A stretch of 39,059 bases of DNA from Lachnospiraceae bacterium (GTDB taxonomy: Bacteria; Bacillota; Clostridia; Lachnospirales; Lachnospiraceae), in contig JAFLTH010000022.1 in the NCBI GenBank assembly GCA_022510525.1, forward strand, positions 1-39,059, in the 5' to 3' direction. The notes below the pieces were generated by a model. It saw nothing but the letters and a program-made list of their open reading frames with translations, made no database searches and was not told the origin of the DNA. Of the stretch, positions 35,769 through 39,059 are shown piece after piece (within the stretch, counting starts at the first letter, position 1; every line of letters starts with the position of its first letter). The translations under genes were made by a program, and so were the position numbers.

Positions 35769-36314
35769 ATGAATATAAACGGAATGCCGTCAACTTATTA
35801 TCAAACTGGATATACAAACAATAAATCCACAAAAACATCAACCGGAACCGGTTTTTCAAACTATATTAATAATGCAGCGAATAATACAGGAAAAGGACAT
35901 ATCGTTTATATGAAAACCGATGATATGCTTTATTCCGGCGGTAATGGCACCGGCCTGTCTTTTTATCTTAAATATGCAGAAGATTCAACAGAAGACGACC
36001 CGACCGTGATTGCAAAGGGCGTCGATGAGAATGGAAATAAGTTTGAACAGACAATTCATATTAACGATATCAATCCTAAAAATGCAACAATAGTTGAAAT
36101 GCGGGCATTGGAAGCTTATACAGGAGTAGAAAAACAGCATGGCTTTACTTCGCTTCCGTTATCTTCCGGAAACATGGGTCTGCATGAAAGAAGAAACTTT
36201 ATGGCTATGTTTGAAAAAACAATCAGTGATATGACTATACTTAGACAGCAAAGTACAGCAGCATATTACAGATATAGTATGCAGGATTATTGGGATTTTA
36301 TTAGTAGGAAATAA
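35769..36314 (+). CDS. Hypothetical protein D, core-module family
   Basis: The 181-residue protein begins MNINGMPSTYYQTGYTN, nearly identical to the start of C, then a Ser/Thr/Asn-rich stretch (18-42). The core module (about 64-118) has AEDSTEDDPTVIAKG, DENGNKFEQTIHIND and NPKNATIVEMRALEAY, homologous to A1, A2 and D'. A C-terminal helical part (140-180) ends in YRYSMQDYWDFI. No signal peptide. AGGAGG precedes the ATG. It is followed by 98 gene-free bases before D'. Confidence 0.78.
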   Translation: MNINGMPSTYYQTGYTNNKSTKTSTGTGFSNYINNAANNTGKGHIVYMKTDDMLYSGGNGTGLSFYLKYAEDSTEDDPTVIAKGVDENGNKFEQTIHINDINPKNATIVEMRALEAYTGVEKQHGFTSLPLSSGNMGLHERRNFMAMFEKTISDMTILRQQSTAAYYRYSMQDYWDFISRK

Positions 36315-36412
36315 ATTTGATCGGTTGGGAAAATGATATTGTGACTACTGTAAAAATAAGGGATATATGCAAACTTAAATGACATAAGGATTGAAGAAAG
36401 GAAGTTAAAAAT

Positions 36413-37045
36413 ATGAATATTGGTTTTACAGGACAGACAGATTATAAAATGGATTATGCCGGATATGCAGTTACAGGTAATACAAAAATAGACGCATTTT
36501 ATAGTGGGTTATCGTCAGCTGCAGAAAGGGCAGATGGTAAAGGTGAGGGAAAAATTTTGGGATTAACCATGCTGCCTTACAACGATACATTATCTTATGG
36601 AATGACTGCTAAATATTCAGAAAAATCTACGGAAGATGATCCCGTAATTAGGATATCTTCAAATTATGGAGGAGAACAGCGGTACTATGACGTTCATGTG
36701 AATGAAGTTGACCCCCAAAATGCGTCACAGTTAGAAATGTTTGCATTATCATGTTATATGGACGATAAAGGCATTACAGATGGCGGATCTTTTGGCTCAT
36801 ACAGCAAAATGAAAGTGTATGCTCAAAATGCAGCCTATGATGGATTATGCCCTGATATGCAAGACCCGGCAAATATATCTATTAAGTTTGATTGGGTTTC
36901 CATATTGAAACAAATGGCACAGACATATTTGGGAAATGCGCAAACTTATTCTCAATATCTTAGTGCAGACGGGTTAGCAAAGTCACTTGAAATGTGGAGT
37001 CAGAAATTTAATACATACTTCGGAGGACTTGAAAATGAATATTGA
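36413..37045 (+). CDS. Hypothetical protein D', core-module family
   Basis: The 210-residue protein begins MNIGFTGQTDYKMDYAGY, a looser version of the shared N-terminal motif. The core module (about 63-118) has SEKSTEDDPVIRISS, YYDVHVNEVDPQNA and LEMFALSCY, close to D (STEDDP) and to A2 (SCY). A C-terminal helix part (158-186) FDWVSILKQMAQ parallels DWVATVKDIMQ of A1. GAAAGGAAG precedes ATG 36413. Its last 11 bases overlap the B2 start, which implies translational coupling. Function unknown. Confidence 0.78.
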   Translation: MNIGFTGQTDYKMDYAGYAVTGNTKIDAFYSGLSSAAERADGKGEGKILGLTMLPYNDTLSYGMTAKYSEKSTEDDPVIRISSNYGGEQRYYDVHVNEVDPQNASQLEMFALSCYMDDKGITDGGSFGSYSKMKVYAQNAAYDGLCPDMQDPANISIKFDWVSILKQMAQTYLGNAQTYSQYLSADGLAKSLEMWSQKFNTYFGGLENEY

Positions 37046-37982
37046 TACATCATCATATTACATAAACCCTAATACACGGAGTTTAACATCAAACAGAAAT
37101 AATACGGCACTAAGAGACAAAGAGGCATCAAATTTTATGTTTGACCAGATGCGACCCGTGGAAGATTTGATAAAGGTATTAAATACCCCTATCAATTTAG
37201 CGGGAAGTACGAGTATTGACAAAGCAGCTAATTCCATTTATTTAGCTGCCGGCACACAAATTTATGTTAATGGTGGACATATATTGACGGTTAAGCCGCA
37301 GGGTGTAGAAGTATCTTTCACAGAAGATCATAATCCTTATGATCAGAAGGCTTGTGATGAAGCGCAGGGTATGGCAGATGCATTAAGTACCTTGCTCCGT
37401 AATGCAGGTGGAACAATGAATACGGTTGCCCATAGCAAAGAAGGGTATCAGCAATTTACACAGAATGTAACCAAGGTATTAGGTTATCTGGGAATAGATA
37501 CCAGTAAAGATTTTTATGTGAATGGTATGAAATATTCCAAAAACAGCCAAGGCTACATTGAGTCCGAAGCAAATACTCAGGCAAAAGCTGCTTACGAGCA
37601 GTTAAAAGCAAATAATAGAACATACGAATTTGCTGATGAGCGAACCAGAAAGCAGATTGCCTATATGAGTGATTATTATCTGTCCACAGTGCCGGAAGGT
37701 GTAAAAGCGGCTTGGCAGGCCACTTTAGAGGAAACAGGAATCAATCCGTTTCCAAGCGGATATGGCAGTGTGTTACAGCAGCTTGCCACGGAGCAGGACT
37801 TTTTAACAGGTGGTAATGATAATATTTTCGGTAATTCCTTGGCAAGTAGTATCAATGCGGTAAATCGTATTCTGGATAGGATTGCCAATCCTTTGGCAGC
37901 GGTAACGGAAGAAAATGAAGTATATCTTCAGCGGGAAATGGAATTCTATAAATCATTTATGGAAAAGTTGAAACAAACATAG
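37035..37982 (+). CDS. Hypothetical protein B2, paralogue of B1
   Basis: The 315-residue protein is a full-length paralogue of B1, with INPNTRSLTSNRN at its start and GGHILTV, LLRNAGGT, GIDTSK, VNGMKYSKN, YEFADERT, YYLSTVPEG and EQDFLTGGND all conserved. The chosen ATG 37035 lies eight bases after CGGAGG inside the end of D'; the upstream in-frame start at 36987 lies further inside D' without a ribosome binding site and disrupts alignment with B1. It ends 12 bases before A2. No signal peptide; function unknown. Confidence 0.8.
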   Translation: MNIDTSSYYINPNTRSLTSNRNNTALRDKEASNFMFDQMRPVEDLIKVLNTPINLAGSTSIDKAANSIYLAAGTQIYVNGGHILTVKPQGVEVSFTEDHNPYDQKACDEAQGMADALSTLLRNAGGTMNTVAHSKEGYQQFTQNVTKVLGYLGIDTSKDFYVNGMKYSKNSQGYIESEANTQAKAAYEQLKANNRTYEFADERTRKQIAYMSDYYLSTVPEGVKAAWQATLEETGINPFPSGYGSVLQQLATEQDFLTGGNDNIFGNSLASSINAVNRILDRIANPLAAVTEENEVYLQREMEFYKSFMEKLKQT

Positions 37983-37994
37983 GAGGATAATAAA

Positions 37995-38795
37995 ATGAGT
38001 ATCAATGGAATCGGAACATCACCCTATGCAGCATTAGGATATGAAACAAGAAAAGCACAGCAAACGGCAGCCACAAATAATACAGCAGACAGCAGCTTTG
38101 CAAGTAATATGAATACAGTACAAAAATCGCAGATGCCGGGAGGAGCATTTGTCTTTCACTATTTTGACAGTGAAGATGGAGAGCGGGCAGTAAGCGCAGC
38201 CTGTGGTGCGGATTATTCCGTAACCGTTTATGAACCCAAAGACTTTGATCCTTCAAATCCGGTTTATAAAGTTAAAGTATGGGATAAAGACGGCAATGTA
38301 GTTGAGCGCATGGTAGATATTTCCAAGGTAGACCCGACTAACTGTGATTACATAGATATGTATGCGTATTCCTGTTACTTGGGAGATGAAAAAGGCTGCA
38401 AAGACGCGATTTCATCTTTTATGGGTGCGGGTGTGACTGCAAATGAAAACTGGTTGGAAGGGTGGTCCTATGACGACTTATTCAGTAAAAGAAACTGGAT
38501 TAAAGCAGTAAAAGATATGATGCAGATGCAGTATGATGCAGGTAATTTGCAGGGGTATCTTGATTATAAGAGGTTCCTTGATGCGATTGATGATGACAGG
38601 AAGGAAAGAGCGGAGAGAAAGGAACAAATTGATAAAGAAAGAGAAGAAACCGAAAAGAAACAAAATGAAGAAGAAAACAAGACTGATTCAGAAATAATTG
38701 TTAAGCCGGATGGTTCACAGGTGCTTGTAACGACCACAACAATAGGTGAAACACAGGTGTCGATGAGTCTGGAGATTGCTAAACCAACTGGATAA
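37995..38795 (+). CDS. Hypothetical protein A2, core-module family with charged tail
   Basis: The 266-residue paralogue of A1 begins MSINGIGTSPYAALGYETRK, followed by a Thr/Ala/Asn/Ser-rich stretch (20-45). The core (about 75-130) has DFDPSNPVYKVKVWDKDGN, MVDISKVDPTNC and DMYAYSCY. The helix part NWIKAVKDMMQ and GNLQGYLDYKRFL (167-196) matches A1. It then continues with a very charged helix (198-231, ERKEQIDKEREETEKKQNEE) and a beta-like Thr/Val tail (232-266, VLVTTTTIGETQVSMSLEI) absent from A1. AGGAGG precedes ATG 37995. It is the last gene of the cluster, 11 bases from a strong terminator. Confidence 0.8.
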   Translation: MSINGIGTSPYAALGYETRKAQQTAATNNTADSSFASNMNTVQKSQMPGGAFVFHYFDSEDGERAVSAACGADYSVTVYEPKDFDPSNPVYKVKVWDKDGNVVERMVDISKVDPTNCDYIDMYAYSCYLGDEKGCKDAISSFMGAGVTANENWLEGWSYDDLFSKRNWIKAVKDMMQMQYDAGNLQGYLDYKRFLDAIDDDRKERAERKEQIDKEREETEKKQNEEENKTDSEIIVKPDGSQVLVTTTTIGETQVSMSLEIAKPTG

Positions 38796-38806
38796 AAAGC
38801 TAAATT

Positions 38807-38852
38807 AGGACCTTGTAGGATTCGTTCTTACAGGGTCCTCTTCCTTTCCTTA
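38807..38852 (+). terminator. Rho-independent terminator closing the paralogue cluster
   Basis: AGGACCTTGTAGGA pairs with TTCTTACAGGGTCCT (38807-38839) in a 14-bp stem with G-U pairs and the loop TTCGT, followed by CTTCCTTTCCTTA. It lies 11 bases after A2. Confidence 0.8.
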
Positions 38853-39059
38853 TATCTCCCTCATCCCTTCCAATCCCTAGAAAACAGCGAAAAACTATCA
38901 TTTTCAGCATATCCGAAAAGAAGAGGGTGTATACTGCCTTAGAAGATGCTTTATTGGCTCTGTATAGGCGATACAGGGGATTAAGGGGAATCTAGGTAGG
39001 CTTGTATAAGTGGCTTATCGGCTTAAATATGAGCTTATACAGTAGTAAGGGTATAGGAG
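38853..39059. other. Gene-free end of window with short inverted repeats
   Basis: I see no gene here. CTGTAT/ATACAG (38960-38976), ATAAG/CTTAT (39006-39018) and TGTATAAG/CTTATACA (39003-39041) are short inverted repeats sharing a TGTAT core. They may be a fold of a leader or small RNA continuing beyond the window, or chance. Confidence 0.3.

Noticed and set aside
36987..37034. An upstream start giving B2 16 extra residues
   Set aside because: It lies inside D' without a ribosome binding site, and CGGAGG before ATG 37035 gives an N-terminus that aligns with B1.
1..39059. CRISPR arrays, tRNA and rRNA genes
   Set aside because: No regularly spaced direct repeats, no cloverleaf with a TTC-loop signature and no rRNA-like sequence were seen by eye.

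Overview
This window reads as chromosomal DNA from a low-to-moderate GC Gram-positive Clostridia, most likely a Lachnospiraceae member (Butyrivibrio/Roseburia-like). That is inferred from gene order, strong AGGAGG-type ribosome binding sites, a long-form PRPP synthetase and the PDZ/radical-SAM(DUF512)-der-plsY-gpsA block. No database search was possible. All genes are on the + strand except prs.

Region 1 (1-6894): end of rpmF with its terminator, then plsX-acpP, a terminator, then rnc-smc-ftsY. This is the classical Firmicutes lipid/ribosome/SRP backbone. Region 2 (6895-12092): an insertion of about 5 kb that splits ftsY from ylxM-ffh, which are neighbours in Bacillus. It carries a threonine dehydratase with an ACT domain, a YitT-family membrane protein, a membrane-anchored GH25 muramidase, an unusual two-domain protein with a C39-like cysteine-peptidase signature, and a RelB/PIN toxin-antitoxin pair with its own promoter. 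Region 3 (12093-21558): the backbone resumes: ylxM-ffh-rpsP-khpA-rimM-trmD-rplS, then lepB-rbgA-lepB-rnhB, then FliK-like (ylqG) and FlhB-C-like (ylqH) genes and yraN. Region 4 (21559-25995): a long hairpin, pgeF (ylmD), and an OmpR-type response regulator with an 877-residue multi-pass sensor kinase, closed by a bidirectional terminator. Region 5 (26009-31895): prs on the minus strand with a good sigma-A promoter, divergent from the radical-SAM/PDZ gene, der, plsY and gpsA, ending in a clear terminator.

Region 6 (32002-38852) is the most interesting part. Eight consecutive same-strand genes of unrecognised function (called here E, A1, B1, C, D, D', B2, A2) end at a strong terminator. By eye, A1, A2, D and D' share a core module. 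B1 and B2 are full-length paralogues. C carries the B C-terminal module plus a large extra domain. A1, A2, C and D begin with a common motif (M-x-I-x-G followed by Y-x-x-[AT/L]-GY), D' has a looser version, and none has a Sec signal peptide or membrane segment. The order A-B-C-D-D'-B-A is mirror-like although all genes point the same way. This looks like a duplicated, co-transcribed family of small, possibly non-classically exported or structural proteins, and is the best candidate for an undescribed system here.

No tRNA, rRNA, CRISPR array or transposase was seen. The final 207 bases hold only short inverted repeats.
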